Shown here: positions 45,897-54,418 of the stretch, one piece after another
Layout of the letters: each line of letters opens with the position of its first letter
Position numbering within the stretch: position 1 is the first letter of the stretch
Origin: Massilia agri
GTDB lineage: Bacteria; Pseudomonadota; Gammaproteobacteria; Burkholderiales; Burkholderiaceae_D
Assembly (NCBI RefSeq): GCF_024753255.1
Contig: NZ_JANUHA010000001.1
Span: 434,001-498,000 of the forward strand
DNA length: 64,000 nucleotides
Direction: 5' to 3'
The notes under the pieces: model-generated
The model's input: the letters and a program-made list of their open reading frames with translations, nothing else
Databases searched by the model: none
Told to the model about the DNA's origin: nothing
Made by a program: the position numbers and the translations under genes

Positions 45897-47819
45897 ATGA
45901 GCATCTTTGACAACTACGCAGCCCGCTATGAGCGTACCCGGGAAGAGGAATACTCCATGTCGGAGTTCCTCCAGCTCTGCAAGAAAGATCCCCTGACCTA
46001 TGCCAGCGCGCCGGAGCGCATGCTGGCGGCCATCGGCGACCCCACCCTGGTCGACACCCGCCTCGACCCGCGCCTGTCCCGGATCTTCGCCAACAAGGTG
46101 ATCAAGATCTATCCGGCCTTCCGCGAGTTCTACGGCATGGAAGAAGTGATCGAACAGGTCGTCTCCTACTTCCGCCATGCGGCCCAGGGCCTGGAAGAAC
46201 GCAAGCAGATCCTCTACCTGCTGGGCCCTGTGGGCGGCGGCAAGTCCTCGATCGCCGAAAAGCTCAAGAGCCTGATGGAACAGGTGCCCTTTTATGCGAT
46301 CAAGGGTTCGCCCGTGAACGAATCTCCCCTTGGCCTGTTCAACGAGGAAGAGGACGGCACTATCCTCGAGGAAGACTACGGCATCCCGCGCCGCTACCTG
46401 CGCACCATCCCGAGCCCCTGGGCCGTGAAGCGCCTGCACGAGTTCGGTGGCGACATCAACAAGTTCCGCGTGGTCAAGCGCTATCCCTCGATCCTGAAAC
46501 AGGTCGCGATCGCCAAGACCGAGCCGGGCGACGAGAACAACCAGGACATTTCCTCGCTGGTCGGCAAGGTCGACATCCGCAAGCTCGAGGACTACGCCCA
46601 GGACGATCCGGACGCCTACAGCTACTCCGGCGGCCTGTGCCTGGCGAACCAGGGCCTGATGGAATTCGTCGAGATGTTCAAGGCGCCGATCAAGGTGCTG
46701 CACCCGCTGCTGACGGCCACGCAGGAAGGCAACTACAAGGGCACCGAAGGCTTCGGCGCGATTCCCTTCGAGGGCATCGTGCTGGCGCACTCGAACGAAT
46801 CCGAGTGGAAGACCTTCCGCAACAACCGCAACAACGAGGCATTCCTCGACCGTATCTACATCGTCAAGGTGCCCTACTGCCTGCGCGTGTCGGACGAGAT
46901 CAAGATCTACGACAAGCTGCTGCACAACTCCTCGCTCGACAAGGCGCCCTGCGCGCCGGGCACCCTGCGCATGATGGCGCAGTTCGCGATCCTGTCGCGC
47001 CTGAAGGACCCGGAGAACTCCAGCATCTATTCGAAGATGCTGGTCTACGACGGCGAGAACCTGAAGGACACCGACCCCAAGGCCAAGTCGATGCACGAAT
47101 ACGTCGACTATGCCGGCGTGGACGAAGGCATGAACGGCCTGTCCACCCGCTTCGCCTTCAAGATCCTGTCCAAGGTCTTCAACTTCGACAATACCGAAGT
47201 GGCGGCCAATCCGGTCCACCTGCTCTACGTGCTCGAACAGCAGATCGAACGCGAGCAGTTCCCGCCGGAGACCGAGCAGCGCTACATGTCCTATATCAAG
47301 GAACACCTGGCGCAGCGCTACGTCGACTTCATCGGCAAGGAAATCCAGACCGCCTACCTGGAAAGCTATTCCGAGTATGGCCAGAACATCTTCGACCGTT
47401 ACGTGACCTTCGCGGACTTCTGGATCCAGGACCAGGAATTCCGCGACCCGGACACCGGCGAGAGCTTCGACCGCGAATCGCTGAACGCCGAACTCGAGAA
47501 GATCGAGAAGCCGGCCGGCATCTCGAATCCGAAGGATTTCCGAAACGAAATCGTCAACTTCAGCCTGCGTGCGCGGGCCACCAATGCCGGCAAGAACCCG
47601 GCCTGGACCAGCTACGAGAAATTCCGTAGCGTGATCGAGAAGAAGATGTTCTCGAACACCGAAGAACTCCTGCCGGTCATCTCCTTCAATGCGAAGGCGA
47701 GCGCCGAGGATGCCAACAAGCATGCCGACTTCGTCGCCCGCATGGTCGAGAAGGGCTATACGCCGAAGCAGGTGCGGCTGCTGTGCGAATGGTATCTGCG
47801 CGTGAGGAAGTCCTCCTGA
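45897..47819 (+). CDS. prkA: PrkA-type serine protein kinase (YeaG)
   Basis: The 640-residue protein is full length for PrkA/YeaG. It has an AAA-type PrkA domain with Walker A GPVGGGKSS (110-118), blocks KGSPVNESPLGLF and YCLRVSDEIKIYDKLL, and a C-terminal segment with YADFWIQDQEFRDPDTGESFDRESLNAELEKIEKPAGI. In enterobacteria YeaG acts with YeaH in nitrogen-starvation and stationary-phase survival; its kinase versus AAA-protease activity is debated. Here prkA is the first gene of the conserved prkA-yeaH-spoVR trio. A structured 250-base gap separates it from yeaH. Confidence 0.96.
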   Translation: MSIFDNYAARYERTREEEYSMSEFLQLCKKDPLTYASAPERMLAAIGDPTLVDTRLDPRLSRIFANKVIKIYPAFREFYGMEEVIEQVVSYFRHAAQGLEERKQILYLLGPVGGGKSSIAEKLKSLMEQVPFYAIKGSPVNESPLGLFNEEEDGTILEEDYGIPRRYLRTIPSPWAVKRLHEFGGDINKFRVVKRYPSILKQVAIAKTEPGDENNQDISSLVGKVDIRKLEDYAQDDPDAYSYSGGLCLANQGLMEFVEMFKAPIKVLHPLLTATQEGNYKGTEGFGAIPFEGIVLAHSNESEWKTFRNNRNNEAFLDRIYIVKVPYCLRVSDEIKIYDKLLHNSSLDKAPCAPGTLRMMAQFAILSRLKDPENSSIYSKMLVYDGENLKDTDPKAKSMHEYVDYAGVDEGMNGLSTRFAFKILSKVFNFDNTEVAANPVHLLYVLEQQIEREQFPPETEQRYMSYIKEHLAQRYVDFIGKEIQTAYLESYSEYGQNIFDRYVTFADFWIQDQEFRDPDTGESFDRESLNAELEKIEKPAGISNPKDFRNEIVNFSLRARATNAGKNPAWTSYEKFRSVIEKKMFSNTEELLPVISFNAKASAEDANKHADFVARMVEKGYTPKQVRLLCEWYLRVRKSS

Positions 47820-47936
47820 CAAGGGCACCGGCGCGCGCCGCGAAAAAAAGGCGTGCGCCGCACACGCGATTGCGGAGCGTATTAAGATAGACCTACAAGA
47901 CAGACCTATCAAGATTTCGCCCGCCCGCAACGCATC

Positions 47937-48054
47937 GGCGGCTCGAAGAACCGTAGCGAGCGGCAGCAGTTGCGGTCGAGAAGCGCAACCGTACAAACGT
48001 ACGGTGAGCATCGCAGACCGCAAATGCAACGCGCAGTAGGTTCTTCGAGCCGCC
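47937..48054. repeat. Three-tier nested inverted repeat between prkA and yeaH
   Basis: Outer arms are 16 bp and perfect (GGCGGCTCGAAGAACC at 47937-47952; its reverse complement at 48039-48054). Middle arms are 12 bp with one mismatch (GCAGTTGCGGTC at 47966-47977; GACCGCAAATGC at 48016-48027). Inner arms are 7 bp and perfect (ACCGTAC at 47988-47994; GTACGGT at 47999-48005) with a four-base loop. All three share one centre, so the transcript could fold into one long interrupted stem ending 17 bases before the yeaH start codon. Confidence 0.9.
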
Positions 48055-48071
48055 ACCACCGGAGGCCAGTT

Positions 48072-49343
48072 TTGACTTATCTCATCGACCGTCGCTTGCA
48101 GGGCAAGAACAAGTCTGCGGTCAACCGCGAACGCTTCCTGCGCCGCTATAAAGCGCAGATCAAGGACGCGGTGGGCCGCGCAATCAAGGGCCGCTCGATC
48201 ACCGACATCGAGAACGGCGAAAAAGTCACGATCCCCGTCAAGGACGTGAACGAACCCCATTTCGGCCACGCCCACGGCGGCGTCTGGGAAACCGTCAATC
48301 CCGGCAACACCGAATACCAGAAAGGCGACCAGTTCAACCGTCCGCGCAGCGGCGGCGGCGGCGCCGGGCGCGGGCGCGCCGGCAACAGCGACCAGACCAG
48401 CGAAGACGATTTCATCTTCGAGCTCTCGCGCGAAGAATTCATGAACTATTTCTTCGAAGACCTCGAGCTGCCGAACATGGTCAAGACGCAGCTGTCCCAG
48501 ACCGTCGAATTCAAGAACCAGCGCGCCGGCTACAACGTGTCCGGCACGCCCTCGAACATCCACGTGCTGCGCTCGCTGCGCGGCGCGCTCGGCCGCCGCA
48601 TCGCCGTCGGCGGCCCGGCCAAGCGCCAGCTCAAGGAAGCGGAAGCAGCCCTGCAGGCCCTGTTCGACGAAGGCGCCCCCTCGGACGACGAGCAGGTGAT
48701 CGAGCTGAAGGACAAGATCCACCACCTGCACATCCGCCTGAACGCGATCCCCTTCATCGATCCTTTCGACCTGCGCTACTCGAACCGCATCAAGGTGCCG
48801 AAGCCCAGCACCCAGGCCGTGATGTTCTGCATCATGGACGTATCGGGCTCGATGGACGAGACCCGCAAGGACACGGCCAAGCGCTTCTTCATCCTGCTCT
48901 ACCTGTTCCTGAAACGCGTCTACGAGAAGATCGAAGTGGTCTTCATCCGCCACCATACGGCCGCGGCCGAGGTCGACGAGAACGAGTTCTTCCACTCGCG
49001 CGAATCGGGCGGCACCGTGGTGTCCTCGGCCCTGAACCTGCTGCAGAAAGTCATTGCCGAACGCTATGGCAGCTCCGACTGGAACGCCTACGTGGCCCAG
49101 GCCTCGGACGGCGACAACTGGGACAACGACTCGGTGCTGTGCAAGCAGATCCTCACCAACGCCATCATGCCCCGGGTCCAGTACTACACCTATGTCGAGA
49201 TCACCGACGGCCCGCCGCAGAACCTGTGGGAACAATATTGCGAGGTGGCCGAGCACCACAAGAATTTCGCCATGCAGAAGATCGTGACGCCGGCCGACAT
49301 CTATCCCGTGTTCCGCGAGCTGTTCAAGAAACAGCCGAAATAG
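48072..49343 (+). CDS. yeaH: YeaH/YhbH family protein (DUF444)
   Basis: The start is a TTG at 48072, with GGAGG 6-7 bases upstream. It opens LTYLIDRRLQGKNKSAVNRERFLRRYK, the conserved N-terminus of the family; the frame is open further upstream through the structured element but lacks coding character. The 423-residue protein has a Gly-rich linker (RSGGGGAGRGRAGN) and a von Willebrand A-like domain with a metal-ion site, MDVSGSMDETRKDTAKRFF. YeaH partners with the PrkA-type kinase in stress survival; the molecular role is unknown. It is the middle gene of the trio. Confidence 0.94.
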   Translation: MTYLIDRRLQGKNKSAVNRERFLRRYKAQIKDAVGRAIKGRSITDIENGEKVTIPVKDVNEPHFGHAHGGVWETVNPGNTEYQKGDQFNRPRSGGGGAGRGRAGNSDQTSEDDFIFELSREEFMNYFFEDLELPNMVKTQLSQTVEFKNQRAGYNVSGTPSNIHVLRSLRGALGRRIAVGGPAKRQLKEAEAALQALFDEGAPSDDEQVIELKDKIHHLHIRLNAIPFIDPFDLRYSNRIKVPKPSTQAVMFCIMDVSGSMDETRKDTAKRFFILLYLFLKRVYEKIEVVFIRHHTAAAEVDENEFFHSRESGGTVVSSALNLLQKVIAERYGSSDWNAYVAQASDGDNWDNDSVLCKQILTNAIMPRVQYYTYVEITDGPPQNLWEQYCEVAEHHKNFAMQKIVTPADIYPVFRELFKKQPK

Positions 49344-49370
49344 GACCGGGAAAAACCAAGGGAGGCCACC

Positions 49371-50894
49371 ATGCCAAGAGACCCCAACAACCCGCGCGCC
49401 CTGCCCGAACAGTCCGAATGGACCTTCGACCTGATTGAGCAGGCGCACGAGGAAATCAAGCGGGTGGCCAAGCGCTACGGCCTGGACACCTACCCGAACC
49501 AGCTCGAGATCATCACCGCCGAGCAGATGATGGATGCCTATACCTCGGTAGGCATGCCGGTATCCTACAACCATTGGTCTTTCGGCAAGCATTTCCTGTC
49601 GACGGAAAAGAGCTATAAGCGCGGCCAGATGGGCCTGGCCTACGAGATCGTCATCAACTCGAATCCCTGCATCGCCTACCTGATGGAGGAAAACAGCTTG
49701 ACCATGCAGGCGCTGGTCATCGCGCATGCTGCCTACGGGCACAATTCCTTCTTCAAGGGCAATTATCTTTTTCGCACCTGGACCGATGCCGACGCCATCG
49801 TCGACTATATGGTGTTTGCGAAGAACTATATTGCAGAGTGCGAACAGCGCTACGGCATCGATGCGGTCGAGGAGCTGCTCGATTCCTGTCATGCGCTGCA
49901 GAACTATGGGGTGGACCGCTACAAGCGGCCGGCCAAGCTTTCGGTGGCCCAAGAAACGGCGCGCCAGAAAGAGCGCGAGGAATATGCCCAATCGCAGATC
50001 AATGAAATCTGGCGCACCCTGCCGCTGCGCGAGGAGCAGGTAGCGACTGCGGCGCCGAACCGCTTCCCGCCCGAGCCAGAGGAGAACCTGCTCTACTTCA
50101 TCGAGAAGTATGCGCCCCTGCTCGAGCCCTGGCAGCGCGAGCTGGTCCGCATCACGCGCAAGATCTCGCAGTACTTCTATCCGCAGCGCCAGACCCAGGT
50201 GATGAACGAGGGCTGGGCCACTTTCTGGCACTACACGATCCTGCAAGACCTGTACAAGGAAGGCATCGTCGGCGACGGCTTCATGCTGGAATTCCTGCAG
50301 AGCCACACCAACGTCGTCTACCAGCCGCCGGCGACCAGCCCTTATTACAGCGGCATCAATCCGTATGCGCTCGGTTTTGCGATGATGACCGACATTCGGC
50401 GCATTTGCGAAGATCCGACCGACGAAGACCGCGCCTGGTTCCCGGACATGGCCGGCAGCGACTGGCTCAAGACCCTGGACTTCGCGATGCGCAACTTCAA
50501 GGACGAGAGCTTCATCGCCCAGTATCTCTCGCCCAAGCTGATCCGCGACTTCCACTTCTTCGCCGTGCTCGACGACGACCGCAGCGACAAGCTGACCATC
50601 TCGGCGATCCACGACGAACAGGGCTACCGCTACGTACGGCACAAGCTGGCCGAGCAGTACAACATCGGCAGCCGCGAGCCGAACATCCAGGTCTGGCAGG
50701 TCAATACCCGCGACGACCGCGCCCTCACGCTGCGCCATACGCAGTTCAACCGGCGTCCGCTGAACCAGCAGGCCCAGGAGGTGCTGAAGCACGTGGCGCG
50801 CCTGTGGGGCTTCGACGTGCGCCTCGAGACGGTCGATCCGAGCGGGCACGTGGTCAGCTTCCTGGAATGCCGCCGCGAGAAACGCGGCCGCTGA
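49371..50894 (+). CDS. spoVR: SpoVR family protein (YcgB)
   Basis: The 507-residue protein matches SpoVR/YcgB throughout. Blocks include SEWTFDLIEQAHEEIKRVAKRYGLDTYPNQLEIITAEQMMDAY, SVGMPVSYNHWSFGKHF, YAPLLEPWQRELVRITRKISQYFYPQRQTQVMNEGWATFWHYTIL and NPYALGFAMMTDIRRI. In Bacillus SpoVR affects spore cortex formation; in non-sporulating bacteria it accompanies PrkA and YeaH and is linked to stress tolerance. The ATG has GGGAGG 7 bases upstream. A terminator follows. Confidence 0.96.
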   Translation: MPRDPNNPRALPEQSEWTFDLIEQAHEEIKRVAKRYGLDTYPNQLEIITAEQMMDAYTSVGMPVSYNHWSFGKHFLSTEKSYKRGQMGLAYEIVINSNPCIAYLMEENSLTMQALVIAHAAYGHNSFFKGNYLFRTWTDADAIVDYMVFAKNYIAECEQRYGIDAVEELLDSCHALQNYGVDRYKRPAKLSVAQETARQKEREEYAQSQINEIWRTLPLREEQVATAAPNRFPPEPEENLLYFIEKYAPLLEPWQRELVRITRKISQYFYPQRQTQVMNEGWATFWHYTILQDLYKEGIVGDGFMLEFLQSHTNVVYQPPATSPYYSGINPYALGFAMMTDIRRICEDPTDEDRAWFPDMAGSDWLKTLDFAMRNFKDESFIAQYLSPKLIRDFHFFAVLDDDRSDKLTISAIHDEQGYRYVRHKLAEQYNIGSREPNIQVWQVNTRDDRALTLRHTQFNRRPLNQQAQEVLKHVARLWGFDVRLETVDPSGHVVSFLECRREKRGR

Positions 50895-50912
50895 GCCCAT
50901 CACCCACCGTTC

Positions 50913-50940
50913 AGGGCCGCCCTTTCGGCGGCCCTTTCCT
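50913..50940 (+). terminator. Rho-independent terminator of the prkA-yeaH-spoVR run
   Basis: AGGGCCGCC, CTTTC, GGCGGCCCT forms a 9-bp stem followed by TTCCTTA. It begins 18 bases after the spoVR stop. Confidence 0.85.
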
Positions 50941-51724
50941 TATCCCCGCGTCCGCTGGCTCCCGAGCGCGCGCCATGCCGCTTGTCTTCCCTGTCGAGGA
51001 TCGGCTTTCGGACTCCAGCCCCCGGGGAAGACTCGCGTGCCGCGCCTGTCATGGCGGCCTACCCGCCTAACCCAGCCTTCGCTTCCACGTCCGACCGTGC
51101 GTTTTGCCACCCTTTTCCCGGGAAATCACCAGTGCACAGAAATTTTTTTGCGAGTCGGTGCGCAAACACACTGTTCAAAACGCTGATTTCCATGTAGTTT
51201 TGCTATGCATGAGAAGCAGATATCCGCGAATCGATTGCAAGAAGCACAACTGAAGCATATCAAGACGCGGTTTTCCCATTACCTTCGGCTATGCGGCTCG
51301 CACGGGGCGAAGCAGGTTTTTGGGCTGCTCAACAGTACGCACGACCTTACGGAAACTGGCTATAGTTTGCAAAAAGATCAGCATGTCGTCATATGAAATT
51401 TGCTGCTGGTAGATTTTGGCATGAAAAATTTGGCAAAACCGGCATCCATGCCTGACGATCCACACATGGAGGGGAATCACTACACAAAATTACAATTTTC
51501 CATTGCTTTCTAGACTAGGCAAAACCCGGCGCCACAGTTGTATAGATGAGCCTCTTTCCCTGCAATTACAGGCAGTTAAGGCCTCTTTCGACGGTGTAAA
51601 AATGTCTCCTCAAAAAAGAATTCGTAGGTATAATTCTTTGATGTCCCGGATGCGGCCCTAGGTTTTTGTCGTGTTTAGTGGGTTTAGTGGCAACAAAAAA
51701 GAGTTGGTATTGGAGAAAGATGGC
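50941..51724. other. Long AT-richer intergenic region before tonB
   Basis: Nearly 800 bases separate spoVR from tonB. The right half is clearly richer in A/T than the genes on either side. Two open frames of about 63 residues occur here, one on each strand (51205-51396 and 51289-51480). Both lack ribosome binding sites and typical codon bias, so they are not called. TATAAT occurs at 51629-51634, about 90 bases before the tonB start, without a good -35. GGCATG/CATGCC arms flank 51418-51453. A regulatory RNA or a multi-input promoter is possible. Confidence 0.5.
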
Positions 51725-52384
51725 ATGAATTTTACGCATGGGAAGCAACCGGGAAAGAATTACACCGGTCTCGCCATTGTTATCCTGCTGCACGTGGTGG
51801 TCGCTTGGGCATTCATCAATGGCCTGGGCACCCGCATCGTCACCAAGGTAACCGAGGCTGTGGAAACGAAACTGATCGAAGAGGTGAAGCCGCCGCCACC
51901 GCCGGAAACGCCGCCACCGCCGCCACCGCCGGAAATGAAGGCCCCGCCGCCTCCGTTCATCCCGCCGGTCGAAGTGCAGGTGCAGCAGCCGCCGCCGCCG
52001 CAGAACACGATCTCGGTCGCGACCAATACGCCGCCGCCGACGACCAACCTGGCTCCTCCGGCCCCGCCGGCGCCGCCAGCTCCGCCGGCAGCACCGCGCG
52101 GCCCGAGCCGCACCGAGGCAGTGGCAGACTTTAACACTTGCGCACGTCCGGAATATCCGCGTTCGTCGCAGCGTAACGAAGAAACCGGTACCACGACCCT
52201 GCAGTTCCTGATCGGTGTCGATGGTCGAGTGATGGAATCCAAACTGCAGAAGTCGTCTGGCTTCCGCGATCTGGACCGGGCCGCGCAATCGGCCCTGAGC
52301 AAATGCCGATTCAAGCCGGCCACGGTCGATGGTCAGCCGCAACAGGCGTGGACAGCGGTGCAGTACGTCTGGACGCTGGAATAA
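51725..52384 (+). CDS. tonB: Energy transducer TonB
   Basis: TonB spans the periplasm and passes proton-motive energy from ExbB-ExbD to outer-membrane receptors. The ATG at 51725, with GGAG about 9 bases upstream, is preferred over the frame opening at 51671; it gives 219 residues. One membrane helix (YTGLAIVILLHVVVAWAFI) contains the functionally required His. A Pro-rich spacer follows (PPPPPETPPPPPPPEMKAPPPP and later APPAPPAPPAPPAAP), then a C-terminal TonB domain (RPEYPRSSQRNEETGTTTLQFLIGVDGRV to ALSKCRFKPA). It heads the operon with exbB, exbD and exbD. Confidence 0.95.
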   Translation: MNFTHGKQPGKNYTGLAIVILLHVVVAWAFINGLGTRIVTKVTEAVETKLIEEVKPPPPPETPPPPPPPEMKAPPPPFIPPVEVQVQQPPPPQNTISVATNTPPPTTNLAPPAPPAPPAPPAAPRGPSRTEAVADFNTCARPEYPRSSQRNEETGTTTLQFLIGVDGRVMESKLQKSSGFRDLDRAAQSALSKCRFKPATVDGQPQQAWTAVQYVWTLE

Positions 52385-52470
52385 AACCGAGACAGAACAT
52401 CGTCTCAACTCTATGATTTTCGTTGTCAATAGTTCAGCGAACTGTCTATTTTTATATTTTTGGAGGAAGC

Positions 52471-53403
52471 ATGTTTAAGAATACCCGTTTGTCCGCTATG
52501 CTGGCGGCTGTCCTGTTCTCGGTAACGGCGGCATCGGCCCTGGTTTCCGCACCGGCCTTCGCTGACGCTCCTGCCGCAGGCGCCACCGCTCCGGCGGCTG
52601 ACGCGGCTGCAGCTCCGGCAGCTGACGCTGCTGCTGCACCGGCTGCCGACGCCGCAGCCGCTCCGGCTGGCGACGCCGCCGCTCCGGCTGCCGAAGCCAC
52701 CGAAGAAGTGCACAACCCGTACGGCATCGAAGCCATGTGGGAAGAAGGCGACTTCGTCAACAAGGGCACCATCATCATCCTGTCGCTGATGTCGATCGGT
52801 TCGTGGTACATCATCATCACCAAGCTGATCGACCAGCAGAAGATCATGCGCCAGTCGAAGGACGCTTCGGCCAAGTTCTGGAAAGCTCCGTCGATCGCCG
52901 CCGGCTCGGCCCAGCTGAAAGAAGGTTCGCCGTTCCGCTTCATCGCTGAAACCGGCACCAAGGCAACCCAGCACCACGACGGCGCCCTGCTCGAGCAGAT
53001 CGACCTGTCGACCTGGGTGACCATGCAGATCCAGCGCGCCGTGGACCGCGTCCAGTCGCGTCTGCAGGATGGTCTGTCGTTCCTGGCAACCGTCGGTTCG
53101 ACCTCGCCGTTCATCGGTCTGTTCGGTACCGTCTGGGGCATCTACAACGCGCTGACCGCCATCGGTATGTCGGGTAACGCATCGATTGACAAAGTGGCAG
53201 GCCCGGTGGGTGAAGCGCTGATCATGACCGCATTCGGTCTGTTCGTCGCAGTCCCGGCGGTTCTGGGTTACAACTGGCTGGTTCGTCGTAACAAGTCGGT
53301 CATGGAAGACATCCGTTCGTTCTCGGCTGACGTTCACTCGGTCCTGATCTCGGGTGCCATGTCGACCTCGAACGCTGCCGCTGGTGCCAAGAAGGCTGGT
53401 TAA
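52471..53403 (+). CDS. exbB: ExbB proton-channel protein with long Ala/Pro-rich N-terminal extension
   Basis: ExbB pentamers with ExbD form the motor that energises TonB. The ATG at 52471 has GGAGG 4 bases upstream. The 310-residue protein starts with a cleavable signal peptide (to about AFA/DA). Three near-identical copies of an ADAAAAPA unit follow (about residues 40-80), as seen in Xanthomonas and Massilia-type ExbB. The core has three membrane helices: TIIILSLMSIGSWYIIITKL, GLSFLATVGSTSPFIGLFGTVWGIYNAL and EALIMTAFGLFVAVPAVLGYNWL. The next gene begins 2 bases after the stop. Confidence 0.95.
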   Translation: MFKNTRLSAMLAAVLFSVTAASALVSAPAFADAPAAGATAPAADAAAAPAADAAAAPAADAAAAPAGDAAAPAAEATEEVHNPYGIEAMWEEGDFVNKGTIIILSLMSIGSWYIIITKLIDQQKIMRQSKDASAKFWKAPSIAAGSAQLKEGSPFRFIAETGTKATQHHDGALLEQIDLSTWVTMQIQRAVDRVQSRLQDGLSFLATVGSTSPFIGLFGTVWGIYNALTAIGMSGNASIDKVAGPVGEALIMTAFGLFVAVPAVLGYNWLVRRNKSVMEDIRSFSADVHSVLISGAMSTSNAAAGAKKAG

Positions 53404-53405
53404 TC

Positions 53406-53834
53406 ATGTCGATGAGTGTCGGCTCCGATTCCGGAGATGAAGATGCCGTGATGTCAGAGATCAACACGACGCCGCTAGTCGACATCATGTTGGTTCTTCT
53501 GATCATCTTCCTGATCACCAGCCCGGTGGTTCTGAACCTGCAGAAAGTGAACCTGCCTGCGGAAACGAACCAGGTCACCAAGACCAAGCCGGAAGACGTC
53601 AACATCACCATCAACAGAGATGGCGAGATGTACTACAACCAGACGCGCATCGCGAACACGGACGAGCTGTTCAAGTTCCTCGCGGAGCAGTCGGTGAAGC
53701 AGCCGCAGCCTGCTGTGAAAGTTCGTGGCGACCAGGAGTCGCGCTACGAATCGATCGGCCGGGTGATTTACACGGCTCAGCGTGCTGGGATTCAGAAGGT
53801 CGGTTTCGTTATCGAACCGCCTGACAAGGGCTAA
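53406..53834 (+). CDS. exbD: Biopolymer transport protein ExbD (first copy)
   Basis: The 142-residue ExbD has a short cytoplasmic tail, a single helix with the proton-carrying Asp (TTPLVDIMLVLLIIFLI) and a periplasmic domain ending VGFVIEPPDKG. It is encoded immediately after exbB. The presence of two ExbD proteins in one operon recalls Xanthomonas exbD1/exbD2, in which the second is needed for only some substrates. Confidence 0.96.
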   Translation: MSMSVGSDSGDEDAVMSEINTTPLVDIMLVLLIIFLITSPVVLNLQKVNLPAETNQVTKTKPEDVNITINRDGEMYYNQTRIANTDELFKFLAEQSVKQPQPAVKVRGDQESRYESIGRVIYTAQRAGIQKVGFVIEPPDKG

Positions 53835-53915
53835 GACCCTGTCCGCGATATCGGGGTTTTCCAAGGAAGACCTTGATATCGCGTCCGAGACCCCAACATT
53901 TGAAAAGGAAACACC

Positions 53916-54350
53916 ATGGGCATGAACGTAGGTTCGGGCTCCGCTAAAGGAGCTGATCCGGAACCGATGATGGAAATGAACATGACGCCGCTGATCGACG
54001 TCCTGCTCGTTCTCATCATCATGATGATTATCACGATTCCGAAACAAAACCACTCGGTCAATCTGAACATGCCGGTCGGCAACCCGCCACCGCTGACGAA
54101 TGAGAAACCGGTGGTCGTGACGATCGACGTGGACTTCGACGGTACCATCCTCTGGGATGGCCAGGTTGTCTCGAATCGCGCTGAACTGGAAGCCAAGATG
54201 AACGGCGTTGCTGCAATGCCGAACCAGCCGGAAGTGCACCTGCGTCCGAACAAGCTGGTCGAGTACAAAGTGGTCGCCGGTGTCATGGCAACCGCCCAGC
54301 GTCTCGGCGTCACCAAGATCGGCATGGTCGGTAACGAGCAGTTCCAGTAA
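53916..54350 (+). CDS. exbD: Biopolymer transport protein ExbD (second copy)
   Basis: The 144-residue second ExbD is clearly diverged from the first. The helix reads MTPLIDVLLVLIIMMIITIPKQ with the conserved Asp. The N-terminus is Gly/Ser-rich (MGMNVGSGSAKGADPEPMMEM) and the periplasmic part ends VTKIGMVGNEQFQ. It starts 81 bases after the first exbD, with GAAAAGGAAACACC as ribosome binding site. A hairpin follows the stop. Confidence 0.96.
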   Translation: MGMNVGSGSAKGADPEPMMEMNMTPLIDVLLVLIIMMIITIPKQNHSVNLNMPVGNPPPLTNEKPVVVTIDVDFDGTILWDGQVVSNRAELEAKMNGVAAMPNQPEVHLRPNKLVEYKVVAGVMATAQRLGVTKIGMVGNEQFQ

Positions 54351-54371
54351 TCGATCCATGTTTGACCAACA

Positions 54372-54400
54372 CGGCAGGGTTTCCCTGCCGTGTCCATTTT
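54372..54400 (+). terminator. Hairpin after exbD2
   Basis: CGGCAGGG, TTT, CCCTGCCG is a perfect 8-bp stem followed by TGTCCATTTT. It lies between exbD2 and the TPR gene and could terminate part of the transcripts or set expression of the TPR gene. Confidence 0.55.
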
Positions 54401-54418
54401 GAAGAAGGATGTTTTCAG

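Noticed and set aside
51205..51480. Two overlapping open frames of about 63 residues, one per strand, in the tonB upstream gap
   Set aside because: No ribosome binding site, atypical codon use and no recognisable motif.
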